From JACZSB01 sp965372015 (GTDB lineage: Bacteria > Fidelibacterota > Marinisomatia > SCGC-AAA003-L08 > TS1B11), in contig CBDVAP010000079.1 of assembly GCA_965372015.1 (NCBI GenBank), forward strand, positions 1-13,280: a stretch of 13,280 bases of DNA, given 5' to 3'. Positions within the stretch are counted from its first letter, which is position 1, and each line of letters opens with the position of its first letter. Below are positions 7,701-13,280 of this stretch, one piece after another. The translations under genes were made by a program, and so were the position numbers. The notes below the pieces were generated by a model, which saw only the letters and a program-made list of their open reading frames with translations, ran no database searches and had not been told where the DNA came from.

Positions 7701-8507
7701 TTATTTGGACGAACCGGACCGGCTGGAACGGCTCGCTCCCCCCCGGTTGGGTGGCCGCCGCCGCCGGGCGGGCCTATCCCCCTGAGTCCTGCCACCACCA
7801 TTGCCGGCACCCGGTGGCCGTCGGGATCGGCCACCATCCCGCACCGACCGGATCATGGCGATATGGCCCCGGTCAAGGGTCACCGATACACCGGTCAGCC
7901 GCCGAAAAACCGTGGGGTTAAGGGTGGACATGATTACGGTGATGCCCTCATAATTGCACTTTCGTAGCAGTTGACGCCTTAAGAAATCCAACTCGTCGTA
8001 ACTCATGTGCTGTTCCAACTCATCGATCAGCAGCACCTTGGAATCACTGGCCAGGGCAATGGCCAGATCGACCCAGCGACGTTCGCCAGGTGACAGGGTC
8101 TTCACCAGCCGCTCCATTTTCTCCCCCAGGGACATCTGTTTGGAGATATCCTTGATCCGGTCTTCCAGTGAATCGGTTGACCATGACGCGATAGTGATCT
8201 CTTTACGCAGGTACTTGAGCACCGTGCCCCGGGCTTTGCGCGGTAGCTGGGGCAGGAAACAGACCTCCTCCCGCAGCTTGCTGCGAAACTCGGCACTGGA
8301 GTTGGGGATGCTGTCGTAGCTGACAATTCCGCCGGTCGCTCGCCGAACCCCCGCCAACACCTCCAGCAGGGTGGACTTGCCTGCGCCCGGTTGGCCGGTG
8401 ACGGTATAGATAATACTGCGATGGATCATGAAATTGCCGATAGCCAACACGGTTTTGCTTTTCACGTTGACCTTCAAATCCTGAATCTGGAAAATCGGTT
8501 GTTGCAT
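7701..8507 (-). CDS. Stand-alone ABC-type ATPase with Arg/Gly-rich C-terminal tail
   Basis: 268 residues. The first about 222 form one ABC ATPase domain: Walker A GQPGAGKST (38-46), Q-loop Gln87 in FLPQLPRK, signature LSPGERRW (138-145), and Walker B VLLIDE (158-163) with catalytic Glu163. The segment after Walker B (LEQHMSYDEL) lacks the usual PxxALD D-loop. The H-loop reads STLNP (194-198) where transporters have STHDP, so the switch histidine is replaced by Leu196. Residues 224-268 form a low-complexity basic tail with 12 Arg plus many Gly, Ser and Pro, likely disordered and able to bind nucleic acid or acidic partners. No permease gene is adjacent, so a classical transporter role is not supported here. 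AGGAG lies 5 bases before ATG at 8507. A seven-G run (plus-strand C at 7738-7744) lies in the tail. Confidence 0.88.
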   Translation of the reverse strand: MQQPIFQIQDLKVNVKSKTVLAIGNFMIHRSIIYTVTGQPGAGKSTLLEVLAGVRRATGGIVSYDSIPNSSAEFRSKLREEVCFLPQLPRKARGTVLKYLRKEITIASWSTDSLEDRIKDISKQMSLGEKMERLVKTLSPGERRWVDLAIALASDSKVLLIDELEQHMSYDELDFLRRQLLRKCNYEGITVIMSTLNPTVFRRLTGVSVTLDRGHIAMIRSVRDGGRSRRPPGAGNGGGRTQGDRPARRRRPPNRGGASRSSRSGSSK

Positions 8508-8515
8508 AGGTACTC

Positions 8516-9217
8516 CTAATTACTAATAAACTTTATGAAATTGTCCAGCACCCGCCGGCTATCATCAGCTCTGGGGTCGGGCGGACCGCTGGCCGGGATC
8601 CCCTTTTTAGCTCGTAGAGCCACGTACAGGCGGGCGATTGGTAGGTTAAACTCCGGGTGAAACTGCACTCCGAATGCTCGAGTTCCCACTCGGAAGGCCT
8701 GTAAGCCCATCCCATTGGTGGCCAGGGTTTCGGCGCTTGGTGGTAGGGAGATCACCCTTTCCTGATGGGTCTCGTAAACCGCGAAGCGCGCTTCGAAGCC
8801 GCTGAAAATGGCGTCGGCCGCGCCCCTCTCCGTCAGCTCGACAAAAGCCGAACCCAGTTCCCATCCCCGGGGATTGGATTGAACCTCACCGCCTAAGGCC
8901 ACGGCCAGTAGCTGATGGCCGAAGCACACTCCCAAAACGGCATGTCCGCTCTCCACCGCCCGGGCGATGCCCGTCTTGGCCGCCGGCAGCCAGGGCAAGC
9001 CATCGTGGACCGAGTCTGAGGCGCCCGAGATTATCCAGCCGTCGGACTGGGTCGGATCAGGCAGTGGTTCTCCGTCGAAGAGTGTGATAATGCGGTAGCG
9101 GGCGGGACGGTTGGGCCGTTCCTGGTACCACTGGTGGAACTCACCGAACCGGCGGCGCAGCTCCGGCAAGGTGTTCCCCGCCATCAGGATGTCGATTCGG
9201 GGGCCGTCCACGCTCAT
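8516..9217 (-). CDS. Class I glutamine amidotransferase-like protein (GMP synthase GATase type)
   Basis: This 233-residue protein is a free-standing class I GATase domain. The nucleophile elbow is GVCFGHQLLA (Cys98), and the His-Glu pair lies in QFHPEF (His187, Glu189). SGASDSVHD near 64-72 and NPRGWELG near 115-122 fit the COG0518 (GuaA-like) group rather than PuuD. Such enzymes hydrolyse glutamine or gamma-glutamyl amides; a synthetase partner is not visible here, so the substrate is unknown. Start choice: ATG at 9217 has GGGGTG 7 bases upstream, whereas a GTG two codons earlier (9223) would leave only 1 base. Its stop is 8 bases before the ABC ATPase start, and the AGGAG for that gene overlaps the stop codon. 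It is the first gene of the nine-gene run, after a gap of about 120 bases. Confidence 0.88.
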   Translation of the reverse strand: MSVDGPRIDILMAGNTLPELRRRFGEFHQWYQERPNRPARYRIITLFDGEPLPDPTQSDGWIISGASDSVHDGLPWLPAAKTGIARAVESGHAVLGVCFGHQLLAVALGGEVQSNPRGWELGSAFVELTERGAADAIFSGFEARFAVYETHQERVISLPPSAETLATNGMGLQAFRVGTRAFGVQFHPEFNLPIARLYVALRAKKGIPASGPPDPRADDSRRVLDNFIKFISN

Positions 9218-9340
9218 GCCCACGCACCCCGCCGGTAGCGGAAACGCCGCCCGTTTGAAGGGTCGATCTGTATGCAGTTTAACAGCACGATTACTTATTG
9301 TCGTGCCGCGAAAAACAGGTAGCCGAGCACCGGCTCGAGT
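9218..9340 (-). promoter_or_regulatory. Intergenic region between trxB and the nine-gene run, with inverted repeat
   Basis: This is the only gap above 15 bases between 10618 and the left edge, so it is the natural place for a promoter of the downstream run. It holds an inverted repeat, GCACGA at 9285-9290 and TCGTGC at 9301-9306, separated by 10 AT-rich bases, which could be an operator or an RNA hairpin. I see no convincing -35/-10 pair, so the promoter assignment is inference from position. Confidence 0.4.
9311..9337 (-). terminator. Possible weak terminator after trxB
   Basis: Just past the trxB stop the minus strand can fold a 5-bp GC stem, AGCCG pairing with CGGCT (9321-9335) or the alternative CGAGC with GCTCG (9324-9337). 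A run of five T follows at 9315-9311. The T run is 5-8 bases away from the stem, farther than in a good intrinsic terminator, so read-through into the next run is plausible. Confidence 0.3.
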
Positions 9341-10276
9341 CTAAGGCAAGTCCTCTAGAAAGTGTTCCGTATCCAGGGCGGCAATGCACCCCGAGCCGGC
9401 AGCCGTCACTGCCTGGCGATATTCCGCATCCTGGACATCGCCGCAGGCAAAGACTCCCGGTACCGACGTACGGGACGACTTACCTTCGGTGATGATATAC
9501 CCCTTTTCATCCAGTTGCAGCTGGCCTTGGAACAGCTCCGTATTGGGGTTATGGCCGATGGCCAGGAACACACCGTCAACCGGGAATTCCTCACTTTCCC
9601 CACTGCGGGTGTCCTCCAGGATGGCGCCGGTCAGACCCCCGTTGGCGGGGTCGCCCAGTAAATCGACCACAATTGAGTTCCAGCGCACCTCGATCTTAGG
9701 ATTATCGAAAATACGCTGTTGCAAAATCTTGGAAGCGCGCAATTCATCCCGCCGGTGCAGGATGGTCACTTTGGATGCGAAGCGGGTAAGAAAGCCGGCC
9801 TCCTCCAGGGCAGAATCGCCTCCGCCTACTACCATAACTGACTTGCCTTTGAAGAAAAATCCATCGCAGGTGGCACAAGCCGATAAGCCATGTCCCAGCA
9901 GCCGGGACTCCGACTCCAGCCCGAGCATACGGGCCGTGGCGCCGGTGCTGATAATGACCGCCTCTGCCTCGGTGAGCTCCTCGTCCACCCAGATTTTGAA
10001 GGGCTGGGAAGAAAAATCCACCCGGGTGACATGCTGAAAAAGGGTCTGGGCATCGAACTTCTGCGCCTGTTTACGGAACATATCCATCATCTCAGGCCCC
10101 ATTACTCCCTCGGGGAACCCGGGGAAATTCTCTACCTCGGTGGTGATCATTAACTGACCCCCAGGCTGGACGCCTTCGAAAACCAATGGATGCAGATTGG
10201 CCCGGGCCGTATATATGGCCGCCGTCAGCCCAGCCGGACCGGAACCGATTATAACTACCTTTCGCGGCTTTTTCAT
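9341..10276 (-). CDS. trxB: Thioredoxin reductase (NADPH, FAD)
   Basis: Flavoprotein disulfide reductase that passes electrons from NADPH via FAD and a CxxC pair to thioredoxin; cytosolic. It has 311 residues, typical of the low-molecular-weight bacterial type. Visible: FAD-binding GSGPAG (11-16), GGQLMITTEVENFPG near 39-53, redox CATC (134-137), NADPH-binding GGGDSA (151-156), HRRDELRAS (174-182) with the arginines that hold the NADPH phosphate, and the C-terminal FAD motif GVFACGDVQD (274-283). It starts 9 bases after the thioredoxin stop, with AGGA close upstream, so the pair is one transcription unit and the reductase probably serves the thioredoxin next to it. Confidence 0.96.
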   Translation of the reverse strand: MKKPRKVVIIGSGPAGLTAAIYTARANLHPLVFEGVQPGGQLMITTEVENFPGFPEGVMGPEMMDMFRKQAQKFDAQTLFQHVTRVDFSSQPFKIWVDEELTEAEAVIISTGATARMLGLESESRLLGHGLSACATCDGFFFKGKSVMVVGGGDSALEEAGFLTRFASKVTILHRRDELRASKILQQRIFDNPKIEVRWNSIVVDLLGDPANGGLTGAILEDTRSGESEEFPVDGVFLAIGHNPNTELFQGQLQLDEKGYIITEGKSSRTSVPGVFACGDVQDAEYRQAVTAAGSGCIAALDTEHFLEDLP

Positions 10277-10285
10277 TTTTCCTGT

Positions 10286-10618
10286 TTATGCCTGGATCAG
10301 TTGGTCCAGGAGTTTCGTAATACTCGATTTAGGCACCGCGCCTACAATCTGGTTGCTGACCTCGCCATTATGAAAAAGGAGAATGCTGGGCATGCTTCGA
10401 ATACCGTAACGCGAGGCAATAGTGGGGTGTTCATCCACGTTAAGTTTTCCCACCACGACCCGATCCTCATATTCCGCCGCCACTTCTTTCAAGGCCGGTT
10501 CGATGGCATGGCAAGGACCACACCATTCGGCCCAGAAATCGACCAAGACCGGTCGGTCGGACGACACCACCTGCTGATCGAAGTTCTCTGTGGAGAGCTC
10601 AATCATTTCTGCGCCCAT
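10286..10618 (-). CDS. trxA: Thioredoxin
   Basis: This 110-residue protein is a single thioredoxin fold that reduces cytosolic protein disulfides. It has VDFWAEWCGPC with the active site WCGPC at 32-36, the buried Asp26 region (VLVDF), the cis-proline loop RSMPS (Pro77), and the NGE turn at 84-86. There is no signal peptide, so it acts in the cytoplasm. CAGGAGGAG, an unusually strong ribosome site, lies 8 bases before ATG at 10618; a second ATG at codon 5 is less well placed. It is reduced by the product of trxB 9 bases downstream. The long leader above it (10619-10981) contains several dyads that might affect its expression. Confidence 0.96.
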   Translation of the reverse strand: MGAEMIELSTENFDQQVVSSDRPVLVDFWAEWCGPCHAIEPALKEVAAEYEDRVVVGKLNVDEHPTIASRYGIRSMPSILLFHNGEVSNQIVGAVPKSSITKLLDQLIQA

Positions 10619-10626
10619 GAGGCTTG

Positions 10627-10635
10627 CTCCTCCTG
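10627..10635 (-). promoter_or_regulatory. Strong trxA ribosome binding site
   Basis: CAGGAGGAG on the minus strand, 8 bases before ATG at 10618, is the best Shine-Dalgarno match in the window and settles the trxA start against the ATG four codons later. Confidence 0.7.
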
Positions 10636-10691
10636 TTTCACATACATGAAAAGAAATCCTTCTAGTCGCGCTACGAAGTTATCCCCAAACC

Positions 10692-10721
10692 GCCCTGATG
10701 GGCAAAGGCTATACCGCCTTT
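10692..10721 (-). repeat. Two back-to-back hairpins upstream of trxA
   Basis: On the plus strand GCCC-TGAT-GGGC (10692-10703) is followed without a spacer by AAAGGC-TATACC-GCCTTT (10704-10721); both arms are perfect. They lie about 75-105 bases before the trxA start and would fold in the trxA leader RNA if the promoter is farther upstream. No U run follows, so they are not simple terminators. Confidence 0.5.
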
Positions 10722-10840
10722 AGTAGGATGCATAAGGGACGGCCAGGGTTACATAGCGGCCAGAACCAGTATTCCCGCACCGGCTGACGCAAGAGCTTTT
10801 CGGGGTTTAAGTGTATACCAACTGCCACTCACCAGAGATA

Positions 10841-10878
10841 TAGTGCACTAAGATCAACCGATTGATCTTAGTTTAAAC
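10841..10878. repeat. Perfect 11-bp inverted repeat with flanking palindromes
   Basis: ACTAAGATCAA (10847-10857) and TTGATCTTAGT (10862-10872) are perfect inverse copies around the 4-base loop CCGA. The left arm overlaps the palindrome TAGTGCACTA (10841-10850) and the right arm overlaps the palindrome GTTTAAAC (10871-10878). It lies about 110 bases past the beta-helix stop and 220 bases before trxA. It could be a terminator stem (though no T run follows on the minus strand), a protein-binding operator, or an RNA structure. Confidence 0.7.
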
Positions 10879-10933
10879 AGTCACCGCTTTTGCAGCATTT
10901 ACAGGATGTTACAGGAGTAATATTAATTCACGG

Positions 10934-10950
10934 CCCCACCGATGGCGGGG
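10934..10950 (-). terminator. GC-rich hairpin after the beta-helix gene, possible terminator
   Basis: On the minus strand CCCCGCC-ATC-GGTGGGG can form a 7-bp stem, one pair being G-U, with a 3-base loop, about 32 bases after the stop codon. The following sequence (CCGTGAATTAATATTA) is AT-rich but has no true T run, so this is at best an imperfect intrinsic terminator. Confidence 0.4.
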
Positions 10951-10981
10951 TTGGCGGGGTCCCAACGAGTATCATTAGGTA

Positions 10982-13280
10982 CTATTTCAACAGAACCATC
11001 TTGATGGACCTAGAGTACCCGGGCGCTACCAGGCGGGCGATGTAGATGCCTGTTGGCAAGGTGCGACCATCAGTACCCTTACCATTCCAGACAACCTGGT
11101 GGTAACCCGCTGTCATGTCACCATCGGCCAGGCGGATCACCTCCCGGCCCAACAGGTCGTAGATCGCCAGAGAGATGGGAGCCCCTTCGGGGAGGTCAAA
11201 CGGTAATGTTATGGAGGGATTAAAGGGATTGGGATAGCCGGGATGCAAAGCGTATTCGGAAGGAATCCCATTTTTCCTGCTCACGCCCAGGGTGGCTACG
11301 GCTGAGACTTCTTCGGAATACCAACTCTCATTACCATCTGTATCATAACAGGTGGCGGCGATAAAATAGGTAAGACCGGGTTCCAGGTTTGAAAGCGTAA
11401 CCGAGGTCGAATTGCCCATGTCGACGGTATCTGCGTACGGGAATCCGCTTGAATCAGTATCGAAAAAGATCCTGTAGCCTGCCAGATCGCCTACGGGGCT
11501 TTCGTCCCATGTGAGATCAATGAAGCCGTCACCTTTATTAGTTACTGTCAAATTTTGAACGGGAATGGGCGGTGCGGCTGTATCCGGCTCAGTGAGGAAG
11601 GGTGTGATATTCACCACGGTGTTTACTGTATCACCTTGGCCATTTGGGTTTTGGGTTGAGTGGTATGGTCCAGAAGAATGTCCCCACCAGACACTGTCGG
11701 CGTCAACAGTGGTGGTGTCATTGGCGTTATACACACCGATGCCGTTATAGGCGATGTTGGAGCCGGCGATGGAGGGTACGCCACTTCTAACGTAGATGCC
11801 GCTGGTATTCCCGGTTATGGTAACATTCACCAGATTGGCGGCAGTGCTATGGCTAAAGTAAAGCCCCGCACCTATGTTCCTGCTCACTGTTGTACGCGTC
11901 AGCGTGGGGCTGCCAAGGAAGATGTTTAGTCCGCCGCCGTAATCGGCCGTGTTGCCGGTCACGGTCACGGTCGTCAGCGTGGGACTGGCAACGTGGATGT
12001 AAAGCCCGCCGCCGTTAGAAGAAGCCGTGTTGCCGGTCACGGTTACGTCCGTCAGCGTGGGACTGCCAAATACGATATAAAGCCCGCCGCCAGAATTATG
12101 GGCCGTGTTGCCGGTCACGGTCACGTCTGTTAGCATGCCGCCTGAGATGTAAAGTCCGCCGCCGGAACTGGCCGTGTTGCCAGTCACGGTTATGTTCGTC
12201 AGCGTGGGGCTGCCCGAAATGTAAAGCCCGCCGCCTTTATCATTAGCTGTATTGCCGGTCACGCTCACGTCTATCAGCGTGGGACTGGCAGACCTGATGT
12301 AAAGCCCGCCGCCGTAATCATAAGCCGTGTTGCCGGTCACGGTTATGTTCGTCAATGTGGGATTGGCAGAGTAGGGGCCATAGGAGGAAATGTTAAGTCC
12401 GCCGCCATCAGTGGCCGTGTTTTCATTCACGGTCACGTCCGTCAGCGTGGGACTACTGCCTGCGATGTAAAGCCCGCCGCCTTTGGAACTGGCCGTGTTG
12501 CCGGACACGGTCACCTCTGTCAGCGTGGGACTGCTATTGTATTTGATGTAAAGCCCGCCGCCCAAACCGGCCGTGTTGCCGGTCACGGTCACCTCTGTCA
12601 GCGTAGGGCTACCGTTTTGGATGTTTAGCCCGCCGCCGTAATCATTAGCCGTGTTGCCGGTCACGGTCATGTTCGTCAGCGTGGGACTGCCACCGATGTA
12701 AAGCCCACCGCCACCGTCGAAGTAAATAGAACCACCGGCCCAGTTGCCGGTCACGGCCATGTTCGTCAGTGTGGGACTGCCATAGATGCAAAGCCCGCCG
12801 CCAGAATTATGGGCCATGTTGCCGGTCACGGTCATGTTCGTCAGCGTGGCACTGATAGAGTTGATGTATAGCCCGCCGCCCTGCCAGGCCTCGTTGCTGG
12901 TCACGGTCATGTTCGTCAGCGTGGGGCTGCCGCCTGAGATGTAAAGGCCGCCGCCATTCCACCAAGCAGTGTTGCCAGTTACGGTCATTTCCGTCAGCGT
13001 GGGGTTGCTGTCTGAGATGTAAAACCCGCCGCCATCAGTGGCGATGTTGCCAGTAACCCATAGCCGGGCAAGCCTCGGGCTGGCAGAACTAATGAACAGG
13101 CCACCACCATTTCCGATTTTGCTCCCGTTCGTGATCTTGAATCCCCGGATCTCCGTGGTACTATCTATCATGGCGGTGGCAGGATTCATGTAGATCACGC
13201 TACCGCTTGAGTCGCCATCGATAATGGTATTGCTCGTATCCCCAGCGCTAATCAGCTTGATCCCGTTCACATCCGGCCAG
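10982..13280 (-). CDS. Secreted right-handed beta-helix repeat protein with FN3-like and C-terminal sorting domains, 5' end missing
   Basis: 765 residues are visible and the frame stays open to the right edge, so the N-terminus with the signal peptide is outside. Numbering from the edge: residues 1-57 (WPDVNGIKLISAGD onward, with NTIIDGD) are a typical first beta-helix coil. Residues 58-467 hold 16 repeats of about 26 residues with consensus GGGLYI-SPTLT-VTVTGNTA. Two or three degenerate coils follow (NLVNVTITGNTSGIYV, GSNIAYNGIGVYN), then WWGHSSGPYH, a usual cap. About 568-660 is a fibronectin-III-like domain (LTWDESPVGDLAGYRIF). The last about 90 residues (YPNPFNP, LAIYDLLGREV, GYHQVVWNGKG, LPTGIYIARL, KMVLLK) are a FlgD-Ig-like / type IX secretion sorting domain. 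It is likely exported and surface-attached or released; ligand or substrate unknown. The internal GTG at 13270 is not the start. Confidence 0.88.
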   Translation of the reverse strand, partial: WPDVNGIKLISAGDTSNTIIDGDSSGSVIYMNPATAMIDSTTEIRGFKITNGSKIGNGGGLFISSASPRLARLWVTGNIATDGGGFYISDSNPTLTEMTVTGNTAWWNGGGLYISGGSPTLTNMTVTSNEAWQGGGLYINSISATLTNMTVTGNMAHNSGGGLCIYGSPTLTNMAVTGNWAGGSIYFDGGGGLYIGGSPTLTNMTVTGNTANDYGGGLNIQNGSPTLTEVTVTGNTAGLGGGLYIKYNSSPTLTEVTVSGNTASSKGGGLYIAGSSPTLTDVTVNENTATDGGGLNISSYGPYSANPTLTNITVTGNTAYDYGGGLYIRSASPTLIDVSVTGNTANDKGGGLYISGSPTLTNITVTGNTASSGGGLYISGGMLTDVTVTGNTAHNSGGGLYIVFGSPTLTDVTVTGNTASSNGGGLYIHVASPTLTTVTVTGNTADYGGGLNIFLGSPTLTRTTVSRNIGAGLYFSHSTAANLVNVTITGNTSGIYVRSGVPSIAGSNIAYNGIGVYNANDTTTVDADSVWWGHSSGPYHSTQNPNGQGDTVNTVVNITPFLTEPDTAAPPIPVQNLTVTNKGDGFIDLTWDESPVGDLAGYRIFFDTDSSGFPYADTVDMGNSTSVTLSNLEPGLTYFIAATCYDTDGNESWYSEEVSAVATLGVSRKNGIPSEYALHPGYPNPFNPSITLPFDLPEGAPISLAIYDLLGREVIRLADGDMTAGYHQVVWNGKGTDGRTLPTGIYIARLVAPGYSRSIKMVLLK
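11877..13108 (-). repeat. Sixteen tandem 72-93 bp coding repeats
   Basis: Within the beta-helix gene 16 consecutive units each begin with the codons for GGG (plus-strand CCGCCGCC) and continue to a VTGNTA segment. The core, plus-strand GTGTTGCCGGTCACGGTCAC then GT-C-GTCAGCGTGGGACTG, is nearly identical between many units, while the 3-10 codons at the two joints vary. One unit (around 12130-12165) lacks the SPTLT part, and one near 12720 is longer. The first unit (13108) and the last (ending 11877) are the most diverged, as expected if the middle was amplified later. Confidence 0.92.

Larger units (their letters stand above)
10619..10981. other. Non-coding gap between beta-helix gene and trxA
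   Basis: A stretch of 363 bases without a supported gene. Nearest the beta-helix stop is a GC-rich hairpin; in the middle is a perfect 11-bp inverted repeat with two overlapping or abutting palindromes; nearer trxA are two back-to-back hairpins; at the end is the trxA ribosome site. It should contain the terminator of the beta-helix gene and the trxA promoter. I see no tRNA, no recognisable riboswitch and no clear -35/-10 pair. Confidence 0.7.

Noticed and set aside
9218..9223. GTG at 9223 as start of the amidotransferase
   Set aside because: It leaves just 1 base between GGGGTG and the start; ATG at 9217 has 7 bases.
10619..10840. trxA promoter candidates (for example TTGCCC and GATAAC spaced by 16 bases)
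   Set aside because: Only four of six matches in each box, and the sigma preference of this organism is unknown; not distinguishable from chance.
10847..10872. Inverted repeat as the end of an insertion sequence
   Set aside because: No transposase, no target duplication and no second copy in the window.
10936..11005. Short minus-strand frame after the beta-helix stop that ends in a protein-like RWDPANPAIGGAVN
   Set aside because: About 28 codons after a TAG, no start codon with a ribosome site, and the beta-helix protein already ends normally at KMVLLK. It might be a relic, but chance cannot be excluded.
11877..13108. CRISPR-like regular repeats
   Set aside because: The repeats vary in length and sequence, stay in one open frame and encode a known beta-helix pattern; there are no unrelated spacers.
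13268..13270. GTG at 13270 as start of the beta-helix gene
   Set aside because: The frame continues to the edge as WPDV-NGIKLISAG, a normal first coil of such proteins, and no signal peptide follows the GTG; it is an internal valine.

Overview
The window looks like a piece of a chromosome from an uncultured-type bacterium of the FCB superphylum. A Marinimicrobia/Neomarinimicrobiota-, Calditrichota- or Ignavibacteria-like source fits best. The evidence is a secreted beta-helix protein ending in a YPNPFNP-type C-terminal domain (type IX secretion sorting / FlgD-like Ig fold), a GWxTD-domain protein, a tandem PspC protein, and an HldE-type heptose kinase that implies a Gram-negative envelope. 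The exact phylum is inference. No mobile element, tRNA, rRNA or CRISPR array is visible.

Every gene I can support lies on the minus strand, so transcription runs from high to low coordinates. (1) 10982-13280 is the 3' part of a large secreted right-handed beta-helix protein with 16 tandem Gly-Gly-Gly repeats, a fibronectin-III-like domain and a C-terminal sorting domain; its 5' end lies beyond the right edge. (2) 10619-10981 is a 363-base non-coding gap with a GC-rich hairpin, a perfect 11-bp inverted repeat flanked by two palindromes, and two back-to-back hairpins upstream of trxA. (3) 9341-10618 is the thioredoxin / thioredoxin reductase pair. (4) After about 120 bases with an inverted repeat comes a compact nine-gene run (9217 to 1) with gaps of 15 bases or less, or short overlaps. 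Its order is class I glutamine amidotransferase, stand-alone ABC ATPase with an Arg/Gly-rich tail, HDAC-family deacetylase, tandem PspC membrane protein, gpmI, heptose-7-phosphate kinase, secreted beta-propeller protein, secreted GWxTD protein, and a PD-(D/E)XK nuclease cut by the left edge.

The run mixes central metabolism (gpmI), envelope sugar synthesis (heptose kinase), envelope sensing (PspC) and exported proteins of unknown role (propeller and GWxTD). The spacing suggests one transcription unit with translational coupling, particularly gpmI-hldA-propeller-GWxTD, which overlap by 11, 14 and 8 bases. The least explained parts are the amidotransferase/ABC ATPase/deacetylase trio, whose ABC protein lacks the H-loop histidine and carries a basic disordered tail, and the mosaic-looking repeat array of the beta-helix gene. 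I do not see a clear defence, mobile or biosynthetic system; these are candidates, not a demonstrated new system.
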